From: Pseudoduganella danionis
GTDB taxonomy: Bacteria > Pseudomonadota > Gammaproteobacteria > Burkholderiales > Burkholderiaceae_D
Direction: 5' to 3'
DNA length: 64,000 bases
NCBI RefSeq assembly: GCF_009720775.1
Contig: NZ_WNKW01000002.1
Coordinates: forward strand, 496,001 to 560,000
In this document: one piece after another, positions 44,389 to 53,829 of the stretch
How positions within the stretch are numbered: position 1 is the first letter of the stretch
Layout of the letters: each line of letters begins with the position of its first letter
Translations under genes and position numbers: made by a program
Notes under the pieces: model-generated
Told to the model about the DNA's origin: nothing
Seen by the model: only the letters and a program-made list of their open reading frames with translations
Databases searched by the model: none

Positions 44389-46101
44389 ATGTACACCCAT
44401 TACTTCCATCTCAAGCAGCCGCCATTTTCCATCGCCCCTGATCCGCGCTACCTGTTCATGAGCGAACGCCATCGCGAGGCGCTCGCGCATCTGCTGTATG
44501 GCGTGGGTAGTGGCGGCGGCTTCGTGCTGCTGACGGGCGAAATCGGCGCCGGTAAAACCACGGTCTGCCGCTGCTTCATGGAGCAGATCCCCGAGAATTG
44601 CAAGCTGGCGTATATCTTCAACCCCAAGCTGTCGGTGGAAGAATTGCTGCTATCGATCTGCGACGAATTCGGCATCGTGCTGCCCGCGCATGGCGCGGGC
44701 GCGGTCAGCGTCAAGACTTATGTGGATGCCATCAACGCCTATCTGCTGGCCAGCCATGCACAGGGGCGCAACAATGTGCTGATCATCGACGAGGCGCAGA
44801 ACCTGTCAGCGGCCGTGCTCGAGCAGTTGCGCCTGCTGACCAATCTGGAAACCAGTGAACGCAAGCTGCTGCAAATTATTTTGATCGGCCAGCCTGAACT
44901 GCGCAGCATGGTGGCGCAGCCGGAGTTGGAGCAACTGGCCCAGCGCGTGATTGCGCGCTACCACCTCGGTTCGCTGACAGCGGCTGAAACGGGTGCTTAT
45001 GTCGAGCACCGGCTGGCCGTAGCAGGGGCGGTGGCCAGTGCACCGTTCCCGCGTACGCTGATGCCGCTGCTGCACAAGCTGACCAAGGGCGTGCCGCGCC
45101 GTATCAATCTGCTGTGCGACCGTGCGCTGCTGGGCGCTTATGTCGAGAACCAGCCGCAGGTTACGCGCGCGATTCTGCGCAAGGCGGCGGCAGAAGTGTT
45201 TGCCAGTACCGAGGCGGGCCGCGCGGCGCAGCCATCAGCGCGCTGGTCTATGCTGGCAGCCGGTGTGCTGGGCGGGGTGCTGCTCAGCGCCGGGGTGTGG
45301 TTAGCCTACGGCCGCGCATCGTCCAGTGTGGCGGCCAGTGCGCCGAGCGCGGTAGCGGCTACCACAGTGCCCGCGGCTGCGGCCAGGGCGAGCGCCGCAG
45401 CCGCATTGACACCTGCGCCGGCATCGGCGCAGCCGGCTGCTGCTACCGCTGCACCGGCGCTAGCACAGCAGGCTGCCGGCACCGTGCCGACGACCGCTGC
45501 GGCAGTTGCGGGCACGGCATATAACCAAGCAGACGCGCTGCGCGCACTGGCGGCACGGTGGGATCTGAAACTGCCGGATGGGGAACCATGTGCGCTGGCG
45601 GCCAGGCTGAATCTGCGTTGCCTGACTGCGAAAGGCGGACTGGAAGAATTGCGCCAGCTCGACAGGCCCGCCGTGCTGACCTTGCACGATGATCCGGTGC
45701 AGCCTAACTACTTATTGCTGACCGCGCTAGATGACGATTACGCCACCTTGCTGGGTGCCGATGGCAAACCGCAGCGCATCAAGCTGGCGGCGCTGGAAGC
45801 ACGTTACAGCGGCGAGTTCAGTACCTACTGGCGCGCACCGCGCAGCTGGCGCGATGAAGTCTCGGCGGGCGATAAAGGCCCCGATGTGGACTGGCTGGCG
45901 CGCCGGCTGGCACAGATCTACGGCTTGAAAAAGCCGGCCGAGGGGCAGCCGCTGAATGCCGCGCTGCGCACCCGTCTGACCGAATTCCAGAACGAGCAGA
46001 AGCTCAAGGCCGATGGCGTGGCTGGTCCGAAAACTTTTATCCGCCTGTATCAGCAGGGTGGGGTGCGCGAGCCGCGCTTGCTGGCAGCGGAGGGGAAATA
46101 G
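44389..46101 (+). CDS. ExeA/GspA-like AAA ATPase with peptidoglycan-binding domain
   Basis: 570 residues. N-terminal AAA domain starting MYTHYFHLKQPPFSIAPDPRY (YFHLKQPPFSIAPDPRY near 5-21), Walker A GEIGAGKTT (50-58), Walker B VLIIDEAQNL (about 128-137). One membrane helix near 283-305 (MLAAGVLGGVLLSAGVWLAYG), an Ala/Pro-rich periplasmic spacer (about 310-370), and a C-terminal peptidoglycan-binding domain (TEFQNEQKLKADGVAGPKTF). ExeA with ExeB/GspB inserts the type II secretion secretin through the cell wall. GspB follows by direct contact. Confidence 0.88.
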   Translation: MYTHYFHLKQPPFSIAPDPRYLFMSERHREALAHLLYGVGSGGGFVLLTGEIGAGKTTVCRCFMEQIPENCKLAYIFNPKLSVEELLLSICDEFGIVLPAHGAGAVSVKTYVDAINAYLLASHAQGRNNVLIIDEAQNLSAAVLEQLRLLTNLETSERKLLQIILIGQPELRSMVAQPELEQLAQRVIARYHLGSLTAAETGAYVEHRLAVAGAVASAPFPRTLMPLLHKLTKGVPRRINLLCDRALLGAYVENQPQVTRAILRKAAAEVFASTEAGRAAQPSARWSMLAAGVLGGVLLSAGVWLAYGRASSSVAASAPSAVAATTVPAAAARASAAAALTPAPASAQPAAATAAPALAQQAAGTVPTTAAAVAGTAYNQADALRALAARWDLKLPDGEPCALAARLNLRCLTAKGGLEELRQLDRPAVLTLHDDPVQPNYLLLTALDDDYATLLGADGKPQRIKLAALEARYSGEFSTYWRAPRSWRDEVSAGDKGPDVDWLARRLAQIYGLKKPAEGQPLNAALRTRLTEFQNEQKLKADGVAGPKTFIRLYQQGGVREPRLLAAEGK

Positions 46102-46833
46102 ATGTCCTACATACTGGAAGCGCTGAAGAAGGCGCAGGCGGAAAGGCAGCTGGGCAGTGCGCCTACGCTGCATGGTGCGAGCATGCAGGCGCCCTCGCTG
46201 GCGGCAGCGCTGCCATGGTGGCGCCGCCCGTTGGTGCTGGCCGCCTTGCTGATGGCCGTGGTGATCGTGGCGTTGCTGGTGCTGTTGTTGCGTCCTGCTC
46301 CCGGCTCGACGCCGGCCGTGCTGACCGCTGCGCCGCCGTCGACCCCGCGCCCCGCAGTGACGGGCGCCCCGCCCGAACTCAAGCAGGAACTCACGCTGAG
46401 GGGGAGCGCGCCGCCTGCGGCCATGCCGCAACCCTTGCCGGTGCCGGTAGCGCACGGCGGTGCGGTAGCACGCACCAGCGACAACGCAGCAAGTGCGGCA
46501 TCGGCGGCGGCCACTTTAGCGTCAGCCGGTGCGGCTAGCAGCGCGGCTATGCCGCCACCCGTGGCGGCAGCGAAGCCGGCTGCGGCGGTGCGCGCCAATG
46601 AGGAGCCGGTGCTTAATCTGCGCGAACTGCCCGAGCCTATCCAGCGCGCCATTCCTGCCGTCGCCGTGGGCGGCTATATCTATTCGCCGAATCCGGCCGA
46701 CCGGCTGCTGCTGATCGACAAGGTACTGCGCCACGAAGGCGAGGAAGTGGCGCCCGGGCTGGTGCTGGAAAAACTGCAGCCGCGCGAAGCCGTTTTCAGT
46801 TTCCGCGGCTACCGCTACCGCGTACCGTACTAG
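46102..46833 (+). CDS. gspB: General secretion pathway protein GspB
   Basis: 243 residues starting MSYILEALKKAQAERQLGS, the GspB signature. A membrane helix near 40-60 (VLAALLMAVVIVALLVLLL), a long Pro/Ala spacer, and the C-terminal GspB domain (ELPEPIQRAIPAVAVGGYIYSPNPADRLLLI, residues about 168-198, ending in FRGYRYRVPY). It acts with ExeA in assembly of the GspD secretin. It starts directly after the ExeA stop. The rest of the type II system must be elsewhere, since it is not in the window. Confidence 0.92.
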   Translation: MSYILEALKKAQAERQLGSAPTLHGASMQAPSLAAALPWWRRPLVLAALLMAVVIVALLVLLLRPAPGSTPAVLTAAPPSTPRPAVTGAPPELKQELTLRGSAPPAAMPQPLPVPVAHGGAVARTSDNAASAASAAATLASAGAASSAAMPPPVAAAKPAAAVRANEEPVLNLRELPEPIQRAIPAVAVGGYIYSPNPADRLLLIDKVLRHEGEEVAPGLVLEKLQPREAVFSFRGYRYRVPY

Positions 46834-46897
46834 GTCTGTCATCAAGGCGTCACGCGGCAGTGATATTTTTACATCATTGATCTTCTCGCACGGATTT

Positions 46898-47089
46898 ATG
46901 ATGAAACACTTGAAACTGATGCCCCTGCTGATCGCAGCCGCTTTCATGATGCCGCGTGCCCATGCCGCCGAGGAGCACACTGGTCGCAACGCCGGCACCT
47001 CTTACGCGGCACTGTGGATAGGCATAGGCATGCTGCTGCTTGGCGGCAGCCAGCAGCGCAACGAGCCGTTCAAGCCGCTCGACGAATAA
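46898..47089 (+). CDS. Small exported or membrane protein, unknown
   Basis: 63 residues: a signal-like start ([23 protein letters not shown], cut near residue 23), a short polar stretch, a second hydrophobic run ([14 protein letters not shown]), and an acidic/basic tail. The second helix could anchor it. ATG 46898 and 46901 are both possible. Unknown function. Confidence 0.5.
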   Translation: MMKHLKLMPLLIAAAFMMPRAHAAEEHTGRNAGTSYAALWIGIGMLLLGGSQQRNEPFKPLDE

Positions 47090-47156
47090 GTGCCTAAAGC
47101 CGCGTAATGCTTGCTCTGCGTATAATGGCGGCAACCTGATTTCGCGGAGTAGCAAT

Positions 47157-47693
47157 ATGCTGAAGCACGTTGGCGGCCAGCTTTCCCCTGTGCTGGTAGT
47201 GACCGGTACCTCTGGCAGCGGCAAGACCACCTTGCTGGAATTTCTGATCGCCAGTCTGGCGGCAGAGGGTGTGCGCATCAATATGATCAAGCACAGCCAC
47301 CATGACCTCGAACTCGAGCCGCCCCGCAAGGATAGTGCCCGCCTGCGCATGGCCGGTGCCGCAGAAGTGATGGTGGCCTCGCCCTATCGCGTGTCCATCG
47401 TGCAGGAGTTGCGCGGGGCGCCCGAGCCTACGCTGGAGCAGCAACTGGCGCGCATGTCGCCGGCCGACCTGACCTTGCTGGAAGGCTTTAAATCCGATCC
47501 GATACCCAAGCTGGAAGTCTACCGTCCCGAGGTCGGCAAGCCACCGCTGTATCCACATGATCCGTATATTTATGCCGTTGCTTCTGATCAAGCAGCGCCG
47601 GCCGGACTGCCGCCTCATCTGGTCTGGCTGGACCTGAACCAGCGCGCCACAGTGCTCGACTGGGTACGGAATTACTACAAAGAATCGAAATAA
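47157..47693 (+). CDS. mobB: Molybdopterin-guanine dinucleotide biosynthesis protein B
   Basis: GTP-binding helper of MobA in Mo-cofactor nucleotidylation. 178 residues from ATG 47157 behind GCGGAG. It has a Walker A of the MobB type, [14 protein letters not shown] (residues 15-28), the MIKHSHHD segment (about 44-51; MobB family Lys-His) and [20 protein letters not shown] (about 105-124), which is the MobB hallmark. A TATAAT hexamer at 47121-47126 is a likely -10. No other Mo genes are near. Confidence 0.95.
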   Translation: MLKHVGGQLSPVLVVTGTSGSGKTTLLEFLIASLAAEGVRINMIKHSHHDLELEPPRKDSARLRMAGAAEVMVASPYRVSIVQELRGAPEPTLEQQLARMSPADLTLLEGFKSDPIPKLEVYRPEVGKPPLYPHDPYIYAVASDQAAPAGLPPHLVWLDLNQRATVLDWVRNYYKESK

Positions 47694-47766
47694 AAATTCG
47701 GCTAACTGCCTAAAGTTTGCCGCGCACTGTCCGTAATAGAAGTGATACCCCTTAATGGAGGATTTC

Positions 47767-47967
47767 ATGGACATCTCAGGCATTGCCCAGACTGCCAGCA
47801 CGATTGCTGACACCGGCACCAAGCAGGCCGTAGGCGTGGCCGTGTTGAAAAAAGCGCAGGATATTCAGGCATCTAGCGCCAGCGCGCTGATCGAAGCGAT
47901 ACCGCCAGTGCCATCGGCACCGAATCTGCCTTCGCACCTCGGCAACACCATCAATACCACGGCCTGA
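47767..47967 (+). CDS. YjfB-like putative motility protein
   Basis: 66 residues. GGAGG at 47757-47761 puts the start at ATG 47767 (MDISGIAQTASTIADTGTKQ). The pattern MDIxGIAxxAxxxAxxxxxQAVGVAVLKKAQD is that of the YjfB family (putative motility protein), small helical proteins of unknown role. A Pro-rich short tail follows. It is isolated between mobB and the bufferin operon. Confidence 0.75.
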   Translation: MDISGIAQTASTIADTGTKQAVGVAVLKKAQDIQASSASALIEAIPPVPSAPNLPSHLGNTINTTA

Positions 47968-48100
47968 GCGCCGTCGTCTCCGCCGTTGCGGCCCCGCCTA
48001 CCACGGGCTGGCCGCGCCGGTGTGCGTGCGCGCATCCGTGCCCGCTGCTCTGGCCAGACTGGTCGGCTGATTACTCCCGAAAAAAAATCTGAAAAAAGTG

Positions 48101-48129
48101 TGTAAGGTCACGCCCGTGCGCTGCGACTA
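48101..48129 (+). promoter_or_regulatory. Candidate ECF-sigma promoter of bufferin operon
   Basis: TGTAAGG (48101-48107) and CGACTA (48124-48129) are 16 bp apart, a layout like extracytoplasmic-function sigma promoters (GTAA at -35, CGAnTA at -10). It lies 61 bp before the bufA start. No sigma-70 boxes are evident nearby. The match is by eye; the sigma factor is not in the window. Confidence 0.4.
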
Positions 48130-48189
48130 CTGTACAGTTGCACACGCTTGTGCAGCACAACGCCACTTTTAATATCGAGGAGATTTACC

Positions 48190-48444
48190 ATGAATAAACG
48201 TCAAGCCCTGATCGCCGCCGCTCTGGCCACCGTCTGCGCTGCTTCCATGACCCAGGCCGCTGCTGCCGATGAAAAAGAAAAGTGCTACGGCGTGGCCAAA
48301 GCGGGCGCCAATGACTGCGCTACCGCTGCCCATTCCTGCGCTGGCCAGGCCAAGACCGACAATGCCCCGACCGAATGGAAGTATGTTCCCAAAGGCACTT
48401 GCGAAAAATCCGGTGGCAAGACCACCATGGCACCGGCCAAGTAA
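48190..48444 (+). CDS. bufA1: Bufferin precursor (DUF2282, BufA1)
   Basis: 84 residues from ATG 48190 (GGAG at 48178-48181). The signal peptide is about 1-26 ([19 protein letters not shown]). The mature peptide has four cysteines, C32, C43, C50 and C71, in the DUF2282 pattern: [30 protein letters not shown]. Bufferins are ribosomal peptides whose cysteines are changed by a MNIO (DUF692) enzyme so that they bind copper in the periplasm. The next genes encode that enzyme and its partner, so modification is likely. Confidence 0.9.
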   Translation: MNKRQALIAAALATVCAASMTQAAAADEKEKCYGVAKAGANDCATAAHSCAGQAKTDNAPTEWKYVPKGTCEKSGGKTTMAPAK

Positions 48445-48465
48445 GCATATTTCGGGCGCAGCGCG

Positions 48466-50112
48466 ATGTCGTTGAATGGGAGTGCAGCGCCCGTCGCCGG
48501 TGTGGGCGTCGGGCTCAGAACGCCACACTACCGGCAGTTTCTGGAACAGCGGCCCAAGGTGGGCTGGCTGGAAGTTCACACGGAAAACTATCTGGATCAG
48601 GGCGGCTGGGATAGCCATGTGCTGGAACAGCTGCGCCATGATTACCCCGTCAGCCTGCATGGAGTGGGGCTGGGTCTGGGTTCGGCACGCGGCTTCTCTG
48701 CGCAACATCTGGAACGGGTGCGGGCGCTGGTCGAGCGCGTGCAGCCGGCGCTGGTTTCTGAGCATCTGTGCTGGAGCGCCGTTGCCGACCGGCAGCTCAA
48801 TGATTTGCTGCCCGTGACGCTAGATCACGCTGCGCTCGACCTGCTCAGTGCGCGCGTGCAGCAAGTGCAGGATGTGCTCAAGCGCCAGATTCTGCTGGAA
48901 AATGTTTCCACCTATTTGCGCTACCGGCATGACGCGATGAGCGAAGCCGAGTTTCTGGCGGAACTCGTGGCGCGCACAGGCTGTGCGCTGCTGCTGGACG
49001 TGAATAATCTGTACGTCAATCAATGCAATCACGGCGAGGATGCGCTCGCTGCCATGGCCGCCATACGGCCCGGCACGGTGGGCGAAATCCATCTGGCCGG
49101 CCATCTGGTGACGCCGCAGGCCGTGATCGATCACCACGGCGCGCCCGTCAGCGCAGAAGTCTGGCAGCTTTACCAGCATGCCTTGCAGCGCTTCGGCGCC
49201 GTGCCCACGCTGATCGAGTGGGATACCGATGTGCCACCGCTGGAAGTGCTGCTGGCCGATGCCGCCAAGGCGGATGTGTTGCAGACCCGGTACGCTGCGC
49301 CGCTGCTGCTGGCGCCAGCGCTGCAGCCGGCCCGTGCTACGCAGGAAGTGCCGGCGCTGGCCGCCAGCCAGCAGGCTTTCACGGCCGCCCTGTTCGATCC
49401 GCTGCAAACGCCGGCCGCGCTGGCGTTATTCAAGGGCGAGCAGAATCAACACCGCTTTGCCCTGTATCGCGGCAACCTCACCGTGGGCTGGCACAAGATA
49501 CTGGCCTCGGCCTATCCGGTGATACGCCAGTTGGTAGGCGAAGAATTTTTCGAGGGCCTGACGCGCGCCTATGGCCATGTCCATCCGTCCGACAATCCCG
49601 ATCTGAACTGTTTCGGTGCACGCTTTGCCGCGTTTCTGCACAGCTTCCCGCCTGTGGCCGAGCTACCCTATCTGCCCGCTATGGCGGAGCTCGAATGGGC
49701 CATGCACCGCGCCCATTATGCGACGGCAGCGCCGGTGCTTGATGCGGCTGAATTGGCAGCTGTGCCACCGGACCAGCTCGAGCAGTTGCATCTGCAACTG
49801 GCGTCCAGTTGTACGCTGCTGGCGCCCGCATGGACGGTACTTGATGCATGGTGTGCTCATCAGCCAGATAGTGCGGTGGCGCCGTATGCGCCTGTGCATG
49901 GCAATGAATTCGGTCTGGTGTGCCGGCCGCAATGGCGCGCACGTTTGCTCGCACTCAGCCCGGCCAGCCACGCAGCCCTGACAGTGCTGGCCGCCGGCGC
50001 CACGCTGGGCGATGCACTGGATGCGGCTTTCGAGTTGGATGCAGCGTTTGATTTTGCCGGCCAGTTGCAGCAATGGCTGGCCTGCGAAATTTTTGTCAGG
50101 ATAGTGCGCTAG
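48466..50112 (+). CDS. Fused MNIO enzyme (DUF692, BufB) and partner (DUF2063, BufC)
   Basis: 548 residues in one frame. Residues about 11-285 are a DUF692 TIM-barrel, the multinuclear iron oxidase related to MbnB. Conserved metal-ligand motifs are seen: EVHTENY (36-42), LHGVGLGLG (64-72), SEHLCW (98-103), LENVSTY (144-150), [13 protein letters not shown] (178-190), EIHLAGH (207-213) and IEWD (250-253). Residues about 300-548 are the DUF2063 partner domain ([36 protein letters not shown]), usually a separate BufC/MbnC-like gene that binds the leader. The spacer (about 285-300) is Ala/Pro-rich. No frameshift is needed; the fusion is read straight through. The gene stands 21 bp after bufA1. Confidence 0.92.
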   Translation: MSLNGSAAPVAGVGVGLRTPHYRQFLEQRPKVGWLEVHTENYLDQGGWDSHVLEQLRHDYPVSLHGVGLGLGSARGFSAQHLERVRALVERVQPALVSEHLCWSAVADRQLNDLLPVTLDHAALDLLSARVQQVQDVLKRQILLENVSTYLRYRHDAMSEAEFLAELVARTGCALLLDVNNLYVNQCNHGEDALAAMAAIRPGTVGEIHLAGHLVTPQAVIDHHGAPVSAEVWQLYQHALQRFGAVPTLIEWDTDVPPLEVLLADAAKADVLQTRYAAPLLLAPALQPARATQEVPALAASQQAFTAALFDPLQTPAALALFKGEQNQHRFALYRGNLTVGWHKILASAYPVIRQLVGEEFFEGLTRAYGHVHPSDNPDLNCFGARFAAFLHSFPPVAELPYLPAMAELEWAMHRAHYATAAPVLDAAELAAVPPDQLEQLHLQLASSCTLLAPAWTVLDAWCAHQPDSAVAPYAPVHGNEFGLVCRPQWRARLLALSPASHAALTVLAAGATLGDALDAAFELDAAFDFAGQLQQWLACEIFVRIVR

Positions 50113-50141
50113 TTCCGACCAAGCTAATTTGGGAGGAAATC

Positions 50142-50603
50142 ATGCGGGTTTTCACGGCACTGTACCAGCGTAGTCTGGCGTTGGACGAGCAAGTGGTGTA
50201 CTGGGGTGGCGCAGCACTGGGGCTATTCCTGCGCCTGTATGTAGGTTGGCAGTTTTTTAAGGCGGGCATGGTCAAGATTGCGGACTGGAGCGCCACGCTG
50301 GCGCTGTTCCGCGAGGAATACCATGTGCCGCTGCTGGCGCCGGAACTGGCAGCTTATCTGGGCGCGGCCGGGGAGCTGGTGCTGCCGCTACTGTTGTTTG
50401 CGGGGCTGCTGTCGCGTCCTGCGGCACTGGCGCTGCTGCTGGTGAATTGCATGGCGGTGCTGTCCTATCCGCAGCTGTTCAGCTTCGAATGCCCTGCCGC
50501 CATCAATGACCATTTCTACTGGGGCGTGATGCTGCTGGCGCTGGCGGTCTACGGACCGGGGCGGATTTCGCTCGATGCTTGGCTGGGACGGCGGTTGTGC
50601 TAG
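50142..50603 (+). CDS. DoxX-family membrane protein (BufD-like)
   Basis: 153 residues from ATG 50142, behind GGGAGGAAATC. Four hydrophobic helices: GGAALGLFLRLYVGWQFFKAG (about 21-41), PELAAYLGAAGELVLPLLLFAGLLSRPAALALLLVNCM (two helices near 66-103), and YWGVMLLALAVYGPG. DoxX proteins close many DUF2282-DUF692-DUF2063 operons. Its function there is not established; a redox or quinone-linked role is proposed for DoxX in general. The 29-bp gap puts it in the bufferin operon. Confidence 0.88.
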   Translation: MRVFTALYQRSLALDEQVVYWGGAALGLFLRLYVGWQFFKAGMVKIADWSATLALFREEYHVPLLAPELAAYLGAAGELVLPLLLFAGLLSRPAALALLLVNCMAVLSYPQLFSFECPAAINDHFYWGVMLLALAVYGPGRISLDAWLGRRLC

Positions 50604-50621
50604 TCAGCCGGGGCAGGGGGC

Positions 50622-50912
50622 TTAATGGCGATTGAAAGCGCGCAGCAGGCGCGCTTCGCCGCTCAGGTCCTGGTGCAGCAAGTTGGCGGCACGGGTCAGC
50701 TCTATCATGCGCTCGACCTGGATATCTTCGAAGCGCGCCAGTTCTTCCGTGGCGTAGTGTAAGGCCTGCGCCAGCCGGGTGCGGGCAATCTGGTATAGCT
50801 GGCTGTGAAAGGCGTTGGTATTGTTGAGCAAATCCTCGGCGTTCTCTATCACTTGCCGCAAATCTTCCAGCAAGCGTTCCTGCGTTTGCAGTTTCACTTC
50901 CGGATCGTCCAT
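50622..50912 (-). CDS. DUF883-like helical protein without membrane tail
   Basis: 96 residues from ATG 50912 (MDDPEVKLQTQERLLEDLRQ). Wholly helical, with a segment LEDLRQVIENAEDLLNN that resembles the ElaB/YqjD/DUF883 proteins. Those end in a membrane helix; here the C-terminus is ARLLRAFNRH with no helix. It may be a soluble variant or a truncated copy. Convergent with the DoxX gene. Function unknown. Confidence 0.55.
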   Translation of the reverse strand: MDDPEVKLQTQERLLEDLRQVIENAEDLLNNTNAFHSQLYQIARTRLAQALHYATEELARFEDIQVERMIELTRAANLLHQDLSGEARLLRAFNRH

Positions 50913-51056
50913 GACGCACCCCTGATTAACAAAATGGTGACGGAACTGCCGAGTCGACAATTCCACTATAGTGCACAAAATGGCCGCACGTTTGTGTGGC
51001 CGCAAATTTTGCCGCTAGCTATAGTGTATCGTACTATTTCTCTGATGCAATGAGTA

Positions 51057-51275
51057 TTAATTGCCTTGCACATCGATACGCACGTCACCGATGGTCACAT
51101 ACTGGCCCGCGCGGATCTTGGCGGTTTTGCGCAGTTCCTGCTTGCCATCGACCTTGACGCTGCCACCAGCGACCAGCATTTTGCCGGCGCCACCGCTGTC
51201 GCACAGGCCTACCAATTTCAATAACTGATTCAATTCAACAAATTCACCACTCAATTCAAAACTGACTTTCTGCAT
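51057..51275 (-). CDS. Small RNA-binding S4-domain protein (YbcJ-like)
   Basis: 72 residues from ATG 51275 behind AGAGGAC. Starts MQKVSFELSGEFVELNQLLK and carries the S4 core VGLCDSGGAGKMLVAGGSVKVDGK (G-KMLVAGGSVKVDG near 32-46), ending in VTIGDVRIDVQG. Single S4-domain proteins of this size (YbcJ) bind RNA and are thought to act in translation or ribosome stress. Stands alone. Confidence 0.88.
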   Translation of the reverse strand: MQKVSFELSGEFVELNQLLKLVGLCDSGGAGKMLVAGGSVKVDGKQELRKTAKIRAGQYVTIGDVRIDVQGN

Positions 51276-51449
51276 ATTGTCCTCTGTTGCTATGATGGGA
51301 ACGCAAGGCATCCCGCTCGCCGGATTGGCGCATGGGTGGCAGTGTACTCTATAAGCTTGAGGTTGCTGTCCAGAAAAGCATTGTGTATGCTGTAATCAGA
51401 GAAGGCTCAAGCCGGTGCTGCGTAGGCGGATCCGGCCGCAAGGAGGTGC

Positions 51450-52268
51450 ATGATGCGTCACGCAATTGTTTGCCTGATCACTGGCGGTCTGCCGCTGGTG
51501 ATACTGCCTGCTGTAGCAGTTGGACAGAGTGTCAGCGACAGCGTGCTGGGCGCTAGCACTGCGCGGCTACAGTTGGGCAGCTTGCCGGCGCCATTGGTGC
51601 CGCTCGATCCGCTCGATCCGCTTGGCCCTACGCTGAATGCACCGGGGCAGCGCTTTCTTACCAGCGCCGAATTCGAGCGCAAGCTCGGTGCCGCCGTCGG
51701 TATCGTCAGCATCGGCGTGCTGCGCGAAGCGGCCAGCGTTACTGGTCCTCAGCAGAGCCCGGCGCTAGCCATGTATACCCGCCCCAGCACCAGCTTTACT
51801 GCCGCCACGCTAGGCTATGCGCTGACGCCGCACAGCGCGGTCACTGCCATGGTTTCGGCCGCCCGCACGGAAGGACTGGGCGCGCCCGATAGCCTGCTGG
51901 CGCAAGTCTCCTCGGTACGTACGCTGGCATACAGCCTGTCGTGGGCGCGGCGCGAGTGGCTGTCATCGGGCGACAGCCTGGCGCTCACCTTGTCCGTACC
52001 GGCGCGTGTGCGTAGTGGCACGCTGGCCGGCAGCGGCAATGTGGCGCTCACAGGGGAACCGGGAGCGCTGCCCTATGGCACGGCCATGCTCAATCTGCGC
52101 CCCACGGCCACCGAGCATGATGTGGAACTGCGCTACACCTTGCGCCCAAGCGGCATGGCCCGTCAGGGCAGGTTAAGTGCCGCCATCATGTGGCGCGTGC
52201 ATCCGGGTCATGATGCGGCCGCCGCACCGGAATATTTGCTGGGGCTGCGCTACGTGCAGGGTTTCTAG
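51450..52268 (+). CDS. Exported beta-rich protein, possible outer-membrane barrel
   Basis: 272 residues, AAGGAGGTGC before ATG 51450, with a signal peptide (VCLITGGLPLVILPAVAVGQ, cut near residue 26). A repeat of LDPLDPLGP stands near 52-60. The last 150 residues alternate small and aromatic residues in strands (SFTAATLGYALTPHSAVTAMV, LAYSLSWARREWL, VELRYTLRPS) and end in LLGLRYVQGF with terminal Phe, like autotransporter-type or OmpA-like barrels. No passenger domain is seen. I do not recognise the family. Confidence 0.6.
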   Translation: MMRHAIVCLITGGLPLVILPAVAVGQSVSDSVLGASTARLQLGSLPAPLVPLDPLDPLGPTLNAPGQRFLTSAEFERKLGAAVGIVSIGVLREAASVTGPQQSPALAMYTRPSTSFTAATLGYALTPHSAVTAMVSAARTEGLGAPDSLLAQVSSVRTLAYSLSWARREWLSSGDSLALTLSVPARVRSGTLAGSGNVALTGEPGALPYGTAMLNLRPTATEHDVELRYTLRPSGMARQGRLSAAIMWRVHPGHDAAAAPEYLLGLRYVQGF

Positions 52269-52278
52269 CATTCCATTG

Positions 52279-53676
52279 CTAGCCATGCGCGCCGGGGCGC
52301 GTCATGGCGAGCGGATCGATCCAGCGGGCAAATTCTTCCTGCGTCACATAGCCCAGTGCCAGCGCAGCCTGCTGCAGCGTGCTACCTTCGTGTTGAGCTT
52401 TTTTGGCGATCGCGGCCGCCTTGTCGTAGCCGATATGGGGCGTGAGGGCTGTCACCAGCATCAGCGAGCGCTCCATCAGTTCGGTGATGCGCTCGTGCTG
52501 CGGTGCGATGCCAGCGGCGCAATGGTGTTCAAAGCTGTGCATGCCGTCGGCCAGTAAGCGCGCGCTCTGCAGGAAGTTGTGGGCGATCAGCGGCTTGTAG
52601 ACATTTAATTCGAAATTGCCCGATGCGCCCCCCATGGTGATGGCCACATCGTTGCCCATGACCTGACAGCACAGCATGGTGAGCGCCTCGCACTGGGTCG
52701 GGTTGACCTTGCCCGGCATGATGGAGCTGCCCGGTTCGTTTTCGGGAATGCTGAGTTCACCGAGGCCGGAACGGGGGCCGGACGCCATCCAGCGCACATC
52801 GTTGGCGATCTTTATCAACGCCGTAGCGAGCGTTTTCAGCGCGCCATGAGCGTGCACCAGTGCATCATGACCGGCCAGTGCCGCGAACTTGTTGTCGGCC
52901 GAAACGAAAGGCAGGCCCAGCGTGCCGGCCAACTGGGCGGCGATGCGCTCGGCAAATTCCGCATGGGCATTCAGGCCCGTGCCTACGGCGGTACCGCCCG
53001 CCGCCAGTTGCAGCAGGCCCGGCACGGTCTGGCGGATGGCCTGTGCGGCAAAGTCTAGCTGGGCAACATAGCCGGAAAACTCCTGCCCCAGCGTGAGCGG
53101 GGTGGCATCCTGCAAATGGGTGCGGCCTATCTTGACGATGTCGGCAAAAGCGTGCGCCTTGGCGGCAAGCGTGGCGCGTAGCTGCTGCAGGGCGGGCAGC
53201 ACCTGCGTTTCCAATGCCACGGCGGCGGCCACGTGCATGGCGGTGGGGAAGATGTCGTTGGAGGACTGGCCCAGATTGATGTCATCGTTGGGGTGCAGCA
53301 AACGGCCCGCGCCGCGGCTGCCGCCCAGCAGTTCGGAAGCGCGGTTGGCCAGCACTTCGTTCATATTCATATTGGTCTGGGTGCCGGAACCGGTCTGCCA
53401 CACGGCCAGCGGGAATGCGTCGGGATGCTGGCCGGCCAGCACTTCATCGGCGGCCTGCACGATGGCTTGCGCCTTGTCGGCCGCCAGCAGGCCCAGATCA
53501 CGGTTGACGCTGGCCGCGGCGCGCTTGACGCTGGCCAGCGCATGGATCAGTTGCGGTGCCATGCGTTCGCTGGAAATACGGAAATGTTCGAGCGAGCGCT
53601 GGGTCTGGGCGCCCCACAGCTGCGCTGCCGCTACTTCGATCGGGCCAAAGCTGTCGTGTTCGGTACGGGTATCCAT
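52279..53676 (-). CDS. fumC: Fumarate hydratase class II
   Basis: Interconverts fumarate and malate in the citric acid cycle without an iron-sulfur cluster. 465 residues, as usual. Signature [17 protein letters not shown] (about 318-334, the fumarase/aspartase loop with catalytic Ser). Also [13 protein letters not shown] at the N-terminus and [17 protein letters not shown] (about 97-113). A monocistronic gene next to, and convergent with, the barrel protein. Confidence 0.97.
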   Translation of the reverse strand: MDTRTEHDSFGPIEVAAAQLWGAQTQRSLEHFRISSERMAPQLIHALASVKRAAASVNRDLGLLAADKAQAIVQAADEVLAGQHPDAFPLAVWQTGSGTQTNMNMNEVLANRASELLGGSRGAGRLLHPNDDINLGQSSNDIFPTAMHVAAAVALETQVLPALQQLRATLAAKAHAFADIVKIGRTHLQDATPLTLGQEFSGYVAQLDFAAQAIRQTVPGLLQLAAGGTAVGTGLNAHAEFAERIAAQLAGTLGLPFVSADNKFAALAGHDALVHAHGALKTLATALIKIANDVRWMASGPRSGLGELSIPENEPGSSIMPGKVNPTQCEALTMLCCQVMGNDVAITMGGASGNFELNVYKPLIAHNFLQSARLLADGMHSFEHHCAAGIAPQHERITELMERSLMLVTALTPHIGYDKAAAIAKKAQHEGSTLQQAALALGYVTQEEFARWIDPLAMTRPGAHG

Positions 53677-53829
53677 GGGGCATCCTTTACAAGGTGGGCA
53701 AGCTTGTCCATTTGATCATCTGTGCATAGTGTAGCCTAGCCGGGAAAAATTAACCGAGGGCTACAAAACGGGGAAAAATTGCCGTTATAGCTGATACACT
53801 TTTAGCATTTGCGTCCAGCCGCACCCGAC

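Noticed and set aside
47968..48100. GC-rich stretch between the YjfB-like gene and the bufferin promoter, examined for a small gene or RNA
   Set aside because: No open frame with a ribosome site and no convincing hairpin with a T run; left as plain spacer.
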